This document shows, one piece after another, positions 35,801 to 48,458 of a stretch of 64,000 nucleotides of DNA. Under the pieces are notes generated by a model. The model did not search any database. It saw only the letters and a program-made list of their open reading frames with translations, and had not been told where the DNA came from. The DNA is from Sphagnum compactum (Eukaryota; Bryophyta; Sphagnopsida; Sphagnales): positions 17,111,579 through 17,175,578 of the forward strand of contig OZ234500.1 of assembly GCA_965153455.1 (NCBI GenBank), read 5' to 3'. The translations under genes and the position numbers were made by a program. Within the stretch, counting starts at the first letter, position 1. Every line of letters starts with the position of its first letter.

Positions 35801-38800
35801 ATGGCTGACTTGAAGATCCCGTTGGCCTCTAACGAAATTACACTCCGCAAGGAAGACCTCTCTCGGGCTATGTTCTGTGCACTGGCGATTTCGCAAGAGG
35901 ACGACGTCAAGAAAGTTGAGGATAAGCTAAAGCAGCATCCGGACCTTCAGTTTGAAGAGATCCACATATCAGCCCCTAACCTCGATGGAGAGCCGATCCA
36001 GAAATTCGTTGTGGCGTCTGCAGAAGATATTATCTTTATTGCATTCCAAGGCATGGTAACACCCACAGACTTTATCATCAGCGACTTACAATTCGATGAA
36101 CAGTTGGGGGTAAATTTCCACAAAGGATTCTTCACGTGCTCTAATGTCTTCTATGGCGGCCAGTCACCTTATAGGCAATTACTCCTCAAGGAACTACTAC
36201 GCTCCAAACAGCGTGTCATCTTTTGCGGGCACAGCCTGGGCGGGGCTGTTTCGCACATGGTTCTGCTACGTTTCTTGCTCGAAAATCTACTGCATCACCC
36301 CAAGCCTGTAAGCCACTTATCTGTTGAACTCGCCCGTGCATTTGGTTAGCTCATTGTATGTAGCCACTTCTGAGAAACCATCTAGGATTGGTGACATTTC
36401 AACACGTTGACAGATCAACTGGTCATGAGAGTGCTGGATCACCGTTAGTGAATGTGCCGTTTGGAGGGCGCAATGCAATGTCCCTTTGGTAGTGTAGTGT
36501 GATCATCTCATTTCTTTGTACCTGGCTTGTTGATCACACAAAATTTCAAACGTTTTCCCTGACGATTTGCAGGACGACTACCTTCTAAAGTGCCTTGAAT
36601 CAATGATCTCGATCGCTTTTGGAGCACCTCCCTTGTGCGACGCTAAGGCTGCTACGTTGGTAAATGACAATCCCGATTTCAAGTGGCGTTTCGTCAACTT
36701 TGTCAATCAACCGGACTTCGTCCCGTGCGTTCCACCAGACTCAGCCGAGTTGCAGAATTTTCTCAGTGACTTTTCAATGTCAAATACAACAAACACCGAG
36801 GCAGTTAATGAACAACAAACAAGCGGCCAGTGCACGTATCCGAACCAGCAAGGTGGGCGCGGGGCTGTTATCAATAATAATGGAACACCTCATTTGCACG
36901 ACGGTAAGGCTGTTCAATTGGGCAATTACAATCCCGATTTAATGTCGCGGTTCGGTCAGGGGGCTAAGGAACTTGCCTCAAATCTCCTTCAGCGCATGAC
37001 TGCGATCGATATCTCTGACGTCTCTGCCAACTCACGGGATTCTATCACCGTTACACCAGATATCAAAGGGGGTGCGGAATTTCATCCAATTGGTCAGTAC
37101 ATATTTCTTAACCAGAATGGTAAGAATGAAGTACGTCGAGTAGACGGAAGCAGCGCAGAGATGTCAGAATTGCTCAAAATTTCGCAGTTCGATAGAGCCG
37201 CCTGGGAACGTCACAAGGCGGCAAGATACAAGGAGGCGCTCACTGGCAGCGAGGATTCTGCCCAGCCACAGCCATCAACGAGGACTGTCGTCAAGACACC
37301 ACTGCCACAAGTAAGCGAACAGCTACTAATTTTGAACATCAGAATTTGGAAGTGTCAATATAGGTGTCAATGGCTTACATTGGCGATGGTGGAAGGTTCT
37401 CAAATTGCAGCTGCTAGCATGTCTGTCTCCTTACATTGATCCAAATTCCCATTCGCTTCAACAAACTCTAGCAACAGGTTGAGTTCATGGTGTCTCCATG
37501 GGAAAATTGGGGGATACACTTATTACATAAAATGCAGAGCAATCTTTGTCCTTGAAATCTTGTGGCTGGACAAGAATTCCAGAACCACAAGTTTCCCAGG
37601 ATCTAATTCCGTTCAATATCACGCAGTGCCCTGAGGAACGTCTACAACTGGATCATCCATAGTGGACAATGTGGCATATCTGCACATTTGTGCTATCATA
37701 TAAATAAATTATCACATGCTACTCAATGGGAATTCAAAATGATTTGAATATGACTAATGTAGAAAGAGCTCTGATAAAGAATGTGAGAAATGGCACTGGC
37801 TTATTAGGACTGATATAAGAGGACAGATGTCTTGACCTGATCACAGTTTTACCCATGGATCTCCATGTGGAAGTCCACAGAAGTACATGTATGAGCAGGA
37901 TATCAACACTTCAAAGAAAATTTTGGTGACACATAGGCTATTAGACAGCAGTTGCAGTCAGTATGCCACCATTGTTGTTGACATTTGATATTGGTTTCAT
38001 GCAGGTACAGTATGCAAAATTCAGGTTCAATGATGCAGGGGGCAGTTGCCTCAAAATCAGGGGGGAAAATCTCTTATTCCTTAGTGAACCTGTCAGCTTG
38101 AATGGAATGCCTTGTGGGGACATCCTGGATCAAACTCAGAATGAGCTCTTGGTTAGTAACCCCAAGGAACTTTCTAAGCAGGGGGCAAGCCAGGATGCCA
38201 AGTATATGGTCAGCATCAAGACAGCATTTGGGCGAGCAAGTCAGTTAGTTATAGAGGTAAGTCTGATGACACCAGCTCATGCTAGCAAGATACCACCTTG
38301 GGTGAAACAGTACGAACACTGGTACCATGGTAAAAGTCCTGAATTTTCTTAGGTTGCTTCTAAGCATGGTAAATATCCCATTCAAAGACTAAATCAAGGT
38401 CTCTGAGTCCAAATTTAACATGTCCTGAGTTGAACATGGCCACTAAAAGGCCTCACTCAAGAAGGTGAAGACACCAGTGTGGGTGTGGGTTCACCCTGGG
38501 CCACAAGATTCCAGCTCCAGGTCAATCTACTCTACTGGATGAAACCATTTTCCCTCATTGTCAAAGTTCAGATGACAAGGAGATGTCTAACCATGTCAAA
38601 CAATGTTGTGTCCAGAAATGTTGTGTGGTATGTCTGGAAGCTAAATTCAGCTCTTTTCAGATATTGACATATTGATAGTAAAATATGACTGATGATCTTC
38701 TGTTCTTTCTAGGATTTTGTTGAGGAGTCAGGTACTACGGCAGCTGTCAACTTACTTCCAAAGATCTGGCAATACATGCTAGTAATGGCTCAACCACCTT

Positions 38801-41800
38801 TGCGACTTCTTCCAAAACCTGACGACCTGAACACTTTGGATGAAATCATACAATGTGAGTGACCTCTGAATTCTTTTTGGCTTTGGGGCAGGTCTTCTGT
38901 CGGCACTACAGGACCCTCCAAGCAGCTTTTGACTAGATTAGAAAACAGGATTTTCAATATTCACATCTTTGGATTTTCTGATTTTGCATCATATTAATAA
39001 ACTGTGAGTTCAACATTAGAAGGGAACAGGTCTGACATTGAAATGTTGATGACCTTTGAGGGTACAATATCTGTCCATACCATAAGCCCTTCCTTTCCAC
39101 ATCATACCTACTAAAGCCCAAGGAGTGCTAACAGTTTCTAACTCTGTTCCTTCTCCATAATGTGCATTATCTATGAAACATAAGCATGAGTTAGATCAAC
39201 ACCTTTTCCTTGCAAAGATCAGTGCATAACTTCTAACTCATATTACATTGAGTGGAACTTGGCAGGTGCATTTGAGCAGGAGGTGGAAACAAAACTATCT
39301 TGTCGTTTACGATCAATAGCTGATGGCAAGGATCCTTCCAACCATGTCCAAGAAGCTGATAAGTTTATCAAGGATGATGTTGTGAAGAAATTCCTAACAA
39401 GCAGGTAAAATGTGTACTCTGGACTGCAACCATCTTGGATATCCATTTCCAACCATGTGTCCTCTGAAGGGTAACCATCTTGGATGTCTAGACACCATAG
39501 ATAGTTGCTGGACATCCATTGTCTAGGTGTCAACCAGCAACTGAATTTCAGGATGCTTTGACAAGTCAAGTCTTTTCAAGTTTCATAATAAATTGAATCT
39601 AATATAGATAATTGGAGAGCTCAGAGATCATTTCAATATTTCAAATCAGATTAATTAGTTTGCAATTTCGAGTCAGCATCTCCTCCAACATTTGTTGTGC
39701 CACACCAATTTGTTCAGCTGGTGGCTATGAGCACGCAAACTCAAAAGCTTAACCAATTTGAATGATAAAGTTCTGTTGTCAGATCTTGTCTTATCCAACC
39801 AATCTAAACATCACTCCAAGGCACCAGAAAATGATTTAATGTTATGCCAATCTTTGACACATGACATCAAACATTGGACAGAGAGTTGGAATTGTTTACT
39901 GATGGAAAATGATTAGAAAATCAGATATTGTTTGTCATCAACAATCTTAAATAACTGTTGACATGGATAAGGGTATGAAAAATTAGTGCTTCACACACCA
40001 ACTCAACATGTCAAATTGAAAGTAGTTTTTTGCAACCATTAAAACTTAGTCTTATCTACTTAAAATGAGCTTATGATGATAAGCCTACATAAATGATTGG
40101 CAGAGAGCATTGAGTATCTGAAGTCCACTTGAGCCAGAAACTTTGGTTCATCTATATATATGTAGATACATTAAGTGCAGAGTTTTTCCAGATTATGACT
40201 ATTGGGTTGGAAACTCTCAAACATTTAGGGGCTGTATGAAGGAAACCAGACCCCTTGCTAAAAAGAAATGTATGCAGGTCTTGTTTAAATGCATACTTTA
40301 TAGGCATGCATCACAATCTCTTGTCTCATAGAACTCTGTTCAACTTTGGTCCTTTTTGCAGCCTTTGGATTCAGTACGAACCCAATACATACACAGATGA
40401 CATCAAAAATGCTATTGGTGGCTTAGGTTTTGCAACTCAAGCAACAATGACAGGGATCGCAGCAGGTATGGTATATACAGAAACAACAGCAGGGATTGCA
40501 ACAGGTCTGGGAGTTACAGCAGGTGTGGCAGTTACAGGAACTTTAACAGTCATGACTGCTGGGCTTGGTGTGCTTGCTGGAGTGCTCATAATTGTGGCAG
40601 TCAAAACTGCAATTCATAAGAGCTTGAATTATGTTCGAGTACGAAACATTGATTCATACGAGGAGGTGCTGGATTTGGCAATCCGCGAGGCAAAGGCATG
40701 GAAATCTCCACAGAAGTCAGATGAGGCAACAATGCCAATGGAGCAGCAAATTAACAAGGAGCACGAACTTAAGTGTCAAGGTTTCAATCTTGTAAAACCA
40801 TACCCTTTTCAGTCAGATGTGGTCTAGAGGGGCCTGCCTTCTTATTGGTAATAATGTTTAAAAGATTGCATTTGGTAATTTGCAATGTTAAAAATTGTGA
40901 TATTGTGATTTGTGTCACTTTATTGACCTTAAGGTGATGTTAATTACAAGCCCTAAACACCAAGTGCGATCATATTTCATTGTATGGATTTCCTAATCCC
41001 AAGCCTGCAATTTTCTGGACTGCCAAGATTTTACTCATCTTTCTTTTTCTTTGTACTCATTAGGATATTCTGGATAACTATTGAAAGGGCAATTTATTTG
41101 TTGAATTGTTTCTCTTTTCCAGTGGACAAAAGTCACCGTACTTTCTACAAGATGGTAAAAAAAGCCCATTATTCAAAGAAAGTTCGTCAACTAAAGGCCC
41201 CAGAATTTGAGGCGGCAACAACAAAATCCATGGACAAGTTTCTAAGAAGGATCAAGATGATTGTGGAAACAAGACCTTTCTACGACCGTGTGGTAAAACA
41301 TTGCTTCGTGGGTATACTTGGAGCTGAGGATGTTGGGAAATCAACCTTCATCAAGGTGAATGATCTGCTTCCCTTCTTGATCAGACTAAACACTTATCAC
41401 CCCAACATATCAACTCTCTTGTTTCGCTCTATTTCGTGGTAACATCCATTGTTTTACAAGCTTGAGGAAGATTCTAGTGCTGTCATTAGAAAAAAAATCC
41501 AAGACTTACTCAACTAAACTCCTTGGACCTTTTCTAGTATTTAACCTAGCAATTCATACTTCATGTGGTTGGGGGTTGGTTGGTTGACTTTTCTGTTATT
41601 GCAGAAGGCAATCCTAAAGACAGTGAAGTCAACGGACGATGTGCCTCGCACAGGTTTAAAAACTCACACCCAAACAGTGAGGCCATGGAGGTTCAACGAT
41701 TCAATATGGCTAGTGGACTTTCCAGGTGGCAATAGCACTGAAGACTATGCCGGTCAATGGAAAATTTTTACAGCACTCCCCAATATTGCTATTCTCTTCC

Positions 41801-43797
41801 TTGATTTTAAGGTACCTCCTAAATCTTCCTAAGGAAGCCATGTAAGTCCTGTGCCTTGGTTTTGTTTTTTGAAAAGAAAATTTGATAGTCCAGTATCCAA
41901 AGTACAGTTTGAAATGATCTCATAGATGTCTCAATAGGAAGGATACATAAATCCTATGTTCAGGCTTGAAGACTCTAGTTAGAATTGTATGTTTCTATGG
42001 TGTGAAGATGTTTCATAGCCTCTTGGAGCTGTAGTGCTCCTAGTTTTACAAAGTTTGACTGTTTATAGCCTTATATATTACAATTCATTATTACAGGAAC
42101 TTTCATATCTCTTAAATAGAAAAACCTATATCTCTCATAAATTTACTTATATACCTACACAAATCTTTCATGTCACCTAGATACACACATGGATTTTACA
42201 CATATTATTTTGTATTTGCATTGTTTGCCACATATTTGATTAAAAGAACTTTGTGCATCAACTCACAAGAAGAGCACTATTATTAACCTCTTGCATGAGT
42301 TGAAAGGAACATTCAGATGCAAACTTGAAACACAGCCTTCTTCTTCATTGATGAAGCTAACTTTAGTTTTGGAACTTGATATACTTATTTCTTCCAGCCA
42401 TGTTTATGTTTATGAATATCTTTTTACCACTGAAATTTGTTATATCATTGTATAGGATGACATAAAGATGGAGCAAAAAAAGATGTACAAGCACCTGAAG
42501 AAAGACCTGAAGACAAGGGTCCTAATTGCTTTCAACAAGGTGGATGAGCGATATACGCCCCGCAATCGATCTGTGTATGTAGCAGACTATTTTCACAACC
42601 AAAGACAGAAAACAGCCAAGGAATTGAACTGTGATGTAAGTGAGATTTACTATGTCTCCCTGGACCCTGATATTAGTGATAAAAACTTTCAAGAGCTGAA
42701 GAATGCAGGCATCTATGACTTTGACCAATTTCTTGAAGAGGTGATCCACCTGTGTGGAGTAGCAACCATGGAACCAGTAGGTGAGAATGCAAGATAAGGC
42801 TGAGAGCCAATAAGACTTGTTCTTGCACCTTCCAAAACATTTTACAGGGTTTAGGGTCTCGTCTTCAAAGAGCAGGAGTGGCTGAACACATGAAAAAAGA
42901 CTCACAGTCTAGTTTATTGTATATTCCCTTGTTAGGATGAGACTCAAACCTATCTATTTGATTGCCTTGTATGAATGACGGGCCTGGTTCCATGTATTTT
43001 CATCATTGAGATCTAGGTTTGCATCATATCATATGAACATGTTTTTATGATATCATACATATCATGTATATGTAATATAACACGATATGATATAACTGCT
43101 GAAAAATGCAATATGATGTGTATATACATATCATATAAATGTGTATTTGTCTGGCCAGCCTTTGGACTTAGTTTAACTGATTTGATTTGAAGCACAAGAA
43201 TTGTGTTATGTTGTGTCAATGTAACTGTAATAGGTCCAATCACAAGATACAAATGGCCATGACAAACCTGCAAAAAGAGGCAATCAACCACAATAGTCTA
43301 CACACATAATAACTTACAGCAAATGCTCTTGCAAAAAACCAAAGATTTTGAAAAGCAAAGGAAAGACAAGTCGATGAAGTCAGTGATCAGTTAACCAGCT
43401 CAAATGGTTTATTTTTGTTTTCTCTGTTTCTTTTGGTGGACTTGTTCCCTCTGACCTTCAATGCCCATAACAAAATATTAGGTACCCATGGAGTGAGCTG
43501 CATTTTAGGAAGGGTGGTGGGTTTAGGGGGAAATTAATTGTAGAGGCAAATTATACACATAATGGCTTTTAAAAGGTATGAATATTTATATCTTAGATTT
43601 GTGGTGAATAATGGGGGCTTTCTTACATATAAGCATTTATCTATAAATATAAATAGAGAATAAATTTTCGTTTTTAAATTTCCAAATATAATTCTTCTCC
43701 TCTAGAAGATGTGGAAATTCCAGAATTTGATGACAAAACAAAAATTAGTTATCCATCTTCAAGTGAGGTAGAAAGCTCACAAGGTGAGCACACTTGA
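35801..43797 (+). CDS. Lipase-IPT-membrane-GTPase fusion protein, copy 2 (10 exons, 1,017 aa)
   Basis: Exons by inspection: 35801-36307, 36573-37310, 38005-38256, 38713-38854, 39266-39404, 40362-40780, 41123-41355, 41605-41811, 42456-42780, 43706-43797. All are GT-AG and the frame is open for 1,018 codons including TGA. Residues 1-415: class-3 lipase, GHSLGG (Ser145), Asp217 in FVNQPDFVP. Residues 416-499: IPT/TIG-like (LKIRGENLLFLSEP). Exon 6 (about 593-732) is Gly/Ala/Thr-rich and strongly hydrophobic, predicting membrane helices. GTPase: G1 GAEDVGKST from 799, G3 DFPGG from 848, G4 NKVD at 906-909. Intron phases match copy 1 throughout. Without the last intron the frame ends at 42797; a GTGAGA donor at 42781 and a good acceptor before 43706 favour the longer form. 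The upstream frame is closed by TGA, so 35801 is the likely start. The role is unknown; hydrolase plus GTPase on a membrane is inferred. Confidence 0.8.
43020..43140. repeat. Imperfect ATATGATAT-rich simple repeat
   Basis: A 120-base run of variations on ATATCATAT and ATATGATAT in the last intron of the longer form of lipase-GTPase copy 2. It is self-complementary and probably of replication-slippage origin. Confidence 0.6.
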
Positions 43798-44849
43798 AAT
43801 TCCTTATAACCATACAATGGTTCCAGGTTGCACACGACACCAGATGTGACCAACTGCAGAAGTACCATCAATTAAAATAACATGTGGCATGAAGAGCCCA
43901 TCAAATCAAGGACAATTAGATTTAAGCATATGCCTCCTTTGAGGCCCTCACATGGTTTGAAAGCACAAGCACAAGGGCAATTGCATTGAGCAAGGCCAAT
44001 TGGCAACCCAAGAACCTTTGGAAGAAAACCTTCCCATGCATAACTCATGAAAATGACAAGCTTTTGAGGTGGAATTGGCCATGAAGGTCGTTAACGTAAA
44101 ATGGAATGTGTCGTCAATACACAAATCTCAGACCAAATAATTGGGAGGGATTACCAATGAGGTTCTTCTCTTTAAAGCCTATGACAATGTTCTTAGTTAA
44201 TGACAAATGTATCTAGCAAGAATTAGTGTTAAAGTGCTGAGTTAAGCACCACTGTCGGATATGACTACTGGTTTTATCCAAAAAGCAAGGATGTCATACA
44301 CCCAACTGGCATCACTCTAGTAGCATAACTTTAGCAATGGTTTATACTATAAAAGAACCTTATATCTTCAAGACTAGTTGAAGGTCCCACTTTTTCTACT
44401 TGTTTCAAGGTTCCATTTTGTTCTAGATGAAGTTTTAGCTCTTGAACAAGTGCAAACCAAATAACATGTACTATTGCAAGTATAACACTCCTTGTTTTGA
44501 ATGTATAGGGTTCAAAAGTGGATCAATGTTGAAATGATTGATGTGCTTTTATGAACAATATATTTTTGGAACATTTCAAATAATTTGAGATAGATTTAGT
44601 TTGTAAACAAATTTAAAAGTGCTTTCAAAGTAGTGTAATCAAAGTTATTGATGTTTAAACCTATTTTAAAATGATTTGAAAATGTATAATCATGAACAAT
44701 TGTGAAATGATGGACATACAGGGGAGTGCCCAGACTATGTGATACAATATCAGATGTGCGTGCCATGTATGCCACCAGTACTGCATAGTGAATGAACAAG
44801 TATGCTGCACTGCCAGATAATAAGCAAGCACACTGCCAAAAAAGCACCC
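43798..44849. other. Intergenic region downstream of lipase-GTPase copy 2
   Basis: No gene or RNA was recognised. It presumably includes the 3' untranslated region and terminator of the upstream gene. Composition returns to AT-rich background. Confidence 0.5.
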
Positions 44850-46187
44850 ATCTTTGAGATTGCAGAGAGAAAACTCCACAACAGTTTGAAAGTAACCTGT
44901 TCCCTTAGTTCGAAAAAAACCAAAACTAACACAACGGGAATGAGTACAATCAAGACCTTCAGAGTGTCACCCATAAAGTGTCAGACCATCAGCATTGTCA
45001 GGAATAGCAGCGACTAGCTGCCATGATGACTCCCCACTAACTTCATCAGCTACCAATAGTGGGTGTAAAGATCAAGTATCTGCTAATCCAGCCAAAATTT
45101 CAGGTAAACCATTATTCAAAACATCCTGAGTTTCTGTAGCATTTCCAGAAGCAACAGGAAGAGTCAGTCATGGACAAGTTCAATTTCCTTTTAGCTTGTC
45201 CATGTACAAGCAAGCATCTAAGCTAAGGCATAGACAGGCCTACTGCATAAATATAGGCCACTCACACAAGATGAGGTGACATCAGATAAGTACCATCCCA
45301 AATGCCATGAACTACTATGCAAGCACCCAATTCCACCAAGAAAATGCTTTTATGTTCCAAAGACATGGAGGATTAGGGTTTAGGCAAGGCAAAGAAATGT
45401 AACTACCAGGCTACTTGTACTCCCCAAATACCCAGTGTACGGTATGCCATGGATACCTGCCGCACTCAAGATAAAACTCAACTCCAAATCCATCCAAACT
45501 GGAGAGGAGAAGGAAAGACACACTCAACAGAACATGTAGTGGTAGTCATCAGTCAGTAATTCAATGCTTATACATTACAAATGGTGTGATTTGAAAACAG
45601 CTTGATGAAGTTGCAGAGAAATCTCCACAACAACAATTAAAGGTAACAGGACAATGAGTGCAGTCATAACCTCATGAGAGTTGCTCACAAAGTGACAGAC
45701 CATCACCTTCATCACGAATGGCAGTGACGAGCTGCCATGACTACTCACTGAGTTCATCAGCTCACAACAGTGGGTGTAGATAAGCATATAATAATCTTCC
45801 CAAAAACTTGGGCAAACCATTATACACAATCTGCGTCCTGAGTTTCTGTTGCCTTTCTGGAAGCAATGGGAAGACTCAGACATGATGTTGGCACTGGTGT
45901 GATTTGAAAACAGCTGAATCTGTCAAATTGCAGAGAAATCTTCACAACAACAGTTTGAAGATAATGTGACAATGACTGCGGTCATAACCTTATGAGAGTC
46001 ACCCACAAAGTGTCAGACATCACCACCTTATCACGAATAGCAGTGATGAGCTGCCATGACTACCAGTTTCATGTCATCAGCTCCTGACAGTAGATATAGA
46101 CAAGTATACAATAATCTACCCAGAACTTCAGGCCAGCCTGAATTGCTGGGCAGATTATCTTAAAGCAGCAGGAAGACTCAGTCATGA
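44850..46187. repeat. Three copies of a repeat of about 300 bp
   Basis: Copies at about 44850-45172, 45584-45884 and 45895-46187. Each runs TTGCAGAGA, CCACAACA, GTGACAGACCATCA-like, a GAGCTGCCATGA-like block, TCATCAGCT, AAACCATTAT (weak in copy 3) and a GGAAGA(G/C)TCAG(T/A)CATG end. Copies 2 and 3 are adjacent, offset 311 bases; copy 1 is separated by about 410 bases. The minus strand of each contains hydrophobic open stretches, so a decayed, locally duplicated exon is possible, but I recognise no family. Confidence 0.7.
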
Positions 46188-48407
46188 ATTTGGGTTTGTA
46201 GTTTATACTCAAGAGCCATTGATGAATCCCAGGCTTAGTGGAAACCAACAAAATGCAGAACACAATCTGCACTGCTGTCATATATACCCAGGAGAGTGCA
46301 GAAAAAATCCTGCAAGAAGACTTTGAAGGTTAACTATGATGTCAGTTCCAATCAAACCACAACAAACATGAAGAACAAAAATGGTCATAAACCAATATGT
46401 AGTATGCAAATGGTTAGAGAAGAGAGACAGTCAGAAATAACTATAATGAGTATCAAAAAATCTCCATACTCATGATTCAGGAAATAGAGGAAGAGGAAGT
46501 CAGAAAAACATACAAGAGAGACACCACCAGATCCAAGCTCACACATTGTGTTGACATTCACTTCCGCCACCAACAACCCTGTTCCTACCTGCACTGTTCC
46601 AAGAAAAAGCCCCTTTTATCCATCATGCTTACAAGGGAAAAACAAATCCCTTGGATGTCTGAGGGAACAATAATTGATATGAAGAGCAACCTGACAATAT
46701 ACCGAGCTCCAGATTTCTGTTTGACATGATTCCTGATATGAAAATCCCATGATTCCCAATAGCAGCAAAATCCTGATTCTTGATACCAAAAATCCATGAT
46801 TTCCTGATACGTAAATTCACAATTCCTGACATGAAAAATCATTTTTCCTGCAAAAAGCCTTTTGCAACTCCTTCTGACTGACCCCCAGAACTTTGTGTTT
46901 TCTCTTATCACAAGGATTGAACATCACCCATGAAAGAAGAAGGGGAGGTTTAGGGTTTAGGTTGAAACAGCCACCACATACCATGTAAGTCCAGCAGGTC
47001 ACACATGCGACAGCTGATGCCAGAAATCCAGACTCTTGTGTACTGAAGGAATGGCCAAGATACCTGCACCTACCTGCAGCACCCATGTGAAACCCTAGTA
47101 TGAAATGTCCCATCTGCACCAGGAAAGATGATCAAAGGGGGAAGAAAGCTGCCGCCTTTGCAGCAGGCAGGCATTCATATTATCTTCTGTGAGACTGACC
47201 ACAGAAGAGCAGAGTCATGGAAGCAAAAGAACACTGCTGCTGATTGATTGTTGATGACAAGGGTTCTGAAGAAGAAAGAGAGAGAGACAGGAAGTCAAAT
47301 GCAAAATCCCTCTTGTTGGCGATGGTCACAAGATGCTGAAGAAAAGAAATTTCCAATGCAAACCCTTATTGTTCACAACAAAATCCTGAACCAAGAATTT
47401 TCTGACGCAATAAGAATGTCCTCTTCTCTGAGGAAGATAAGAGAATGCCACAGAAGAAACAGCAGTTGAAGATCACGATGACATGCAAAAGGTTTGCACT
47501 GAGGAAGTGGAGAGGTCTGAGGGAGGGATGTACCGTGGTGCCTTCAATGAGAAGCACAGCACTACTGAGACTACCTGTTTATTTGCACCCACCACCACAG
47601 CAACAATACAAAAGCACTCTCGATCTCGCTGTAAAGCAAAATGCAGAGCTGACAAGAAGAAGAAGAAGAAGTTCATTTCCACACAAAACAAAGAAAACAG
47701 GAACGAGAGAGAGAGGGAGAGAGAGAAAAAACCTTGTGGGGGAAACAAACTGGTTTGGAGCTCACCAGGTTCATGCTCAAGAGTCGCTTCATTCAGATTG
47801 GAAAACAGTCGCTCCACGACGATGGCGATATCCTCCTTCTTCTCTAATAACCCGCCTCCTCCAAGCTGCTTCCTTTCCCTACCCATCGATATTTCACTCT
47901 CTGCGAGCTCGGGACTCGGACTGGGACTCCGACGAGGAGGAGTCTCGCCTGCACAGCTCTGGATCAGGCCTTGCCGGTATGAGAAGAGGAAGTTTTTCTT
48001 GTGTGAATGCCGCCGGGTCGTCGAGGCAAGCGAAGACGTACTGCGACTACTGCTGAGCCTCCAAAACCTTGAGCGATCGTTGTTGTTGGAGGAGGAAGCT
48101 TGGTGGCTTGTCGTTACGGGTCCATTACAGATGCAGAAACAAGAGAGGAGCGACGACGACGACGAAGAAGAAGAAGAAGAAGGCCATACAGAAAAACTTA
48201 GAGCAGCATTTATCTCTCCTCTCTGATAGAGAAGAGAATCCCCTCCTTCGCTCTACCTCTTCTCCTCCTCCTCCTCTTTCCTGTTTCCTCTTCTCTGACA
48301 TTGCGCAATCGGCAATTCTTCGCCAAGCAAATGAAGACTTCCAAAAGCAATTGCAACAGCAACTTCAAGAAAAGGATTCTTCGATTTTTCGATTTCTGCC
48401 GAAGATG

Positions 48408-48410
<3 letters not shown>
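46188..48410. other. Region upstream of the Mpv17-family gene
   Basis: No gene recognised. At about 46728-46850 a short motif (CCTGATATGAAAAT and variants) recurs about four times. From about 47.2 kb the sequence becomes purine-rich (GAAGAA, GAGAGA) and GC-richer, giving long overlapping open frames of low-complexity composition on both strands that are not believable genes. This part probably holds the promoter of the gene at 48924. Confidence 0.5.

Positions 48411-48454
<44 letters not shown>
48411..48454 (+). repeat. (AG)22 microsatellite
   Basis: Uninterrupted AG dinucleotides starting 513 bases upstream of the Mpv17-family start codon. GA/CT tracts are common in plant core promoters and 5' leaders (GAGA-binding BBR/BPC sites), so this could be regulatory. 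A GTTT tetranucleotide run (48551-48570) and CTT-rich tracts follow before the start codon. Confidence 0.9.

Positions 48455-48458
<4 letters not shown>

Noticed and set aside
1-44000. The two lipase-GTPase genes as part of the same palindrome
   Set aside because: They are not symmetric about 26,014.5 (their active-site codons sum to about 43,930, not 52,029) and they are well diverged, so the gene duplication is much older than, and independent of, the palindrome.
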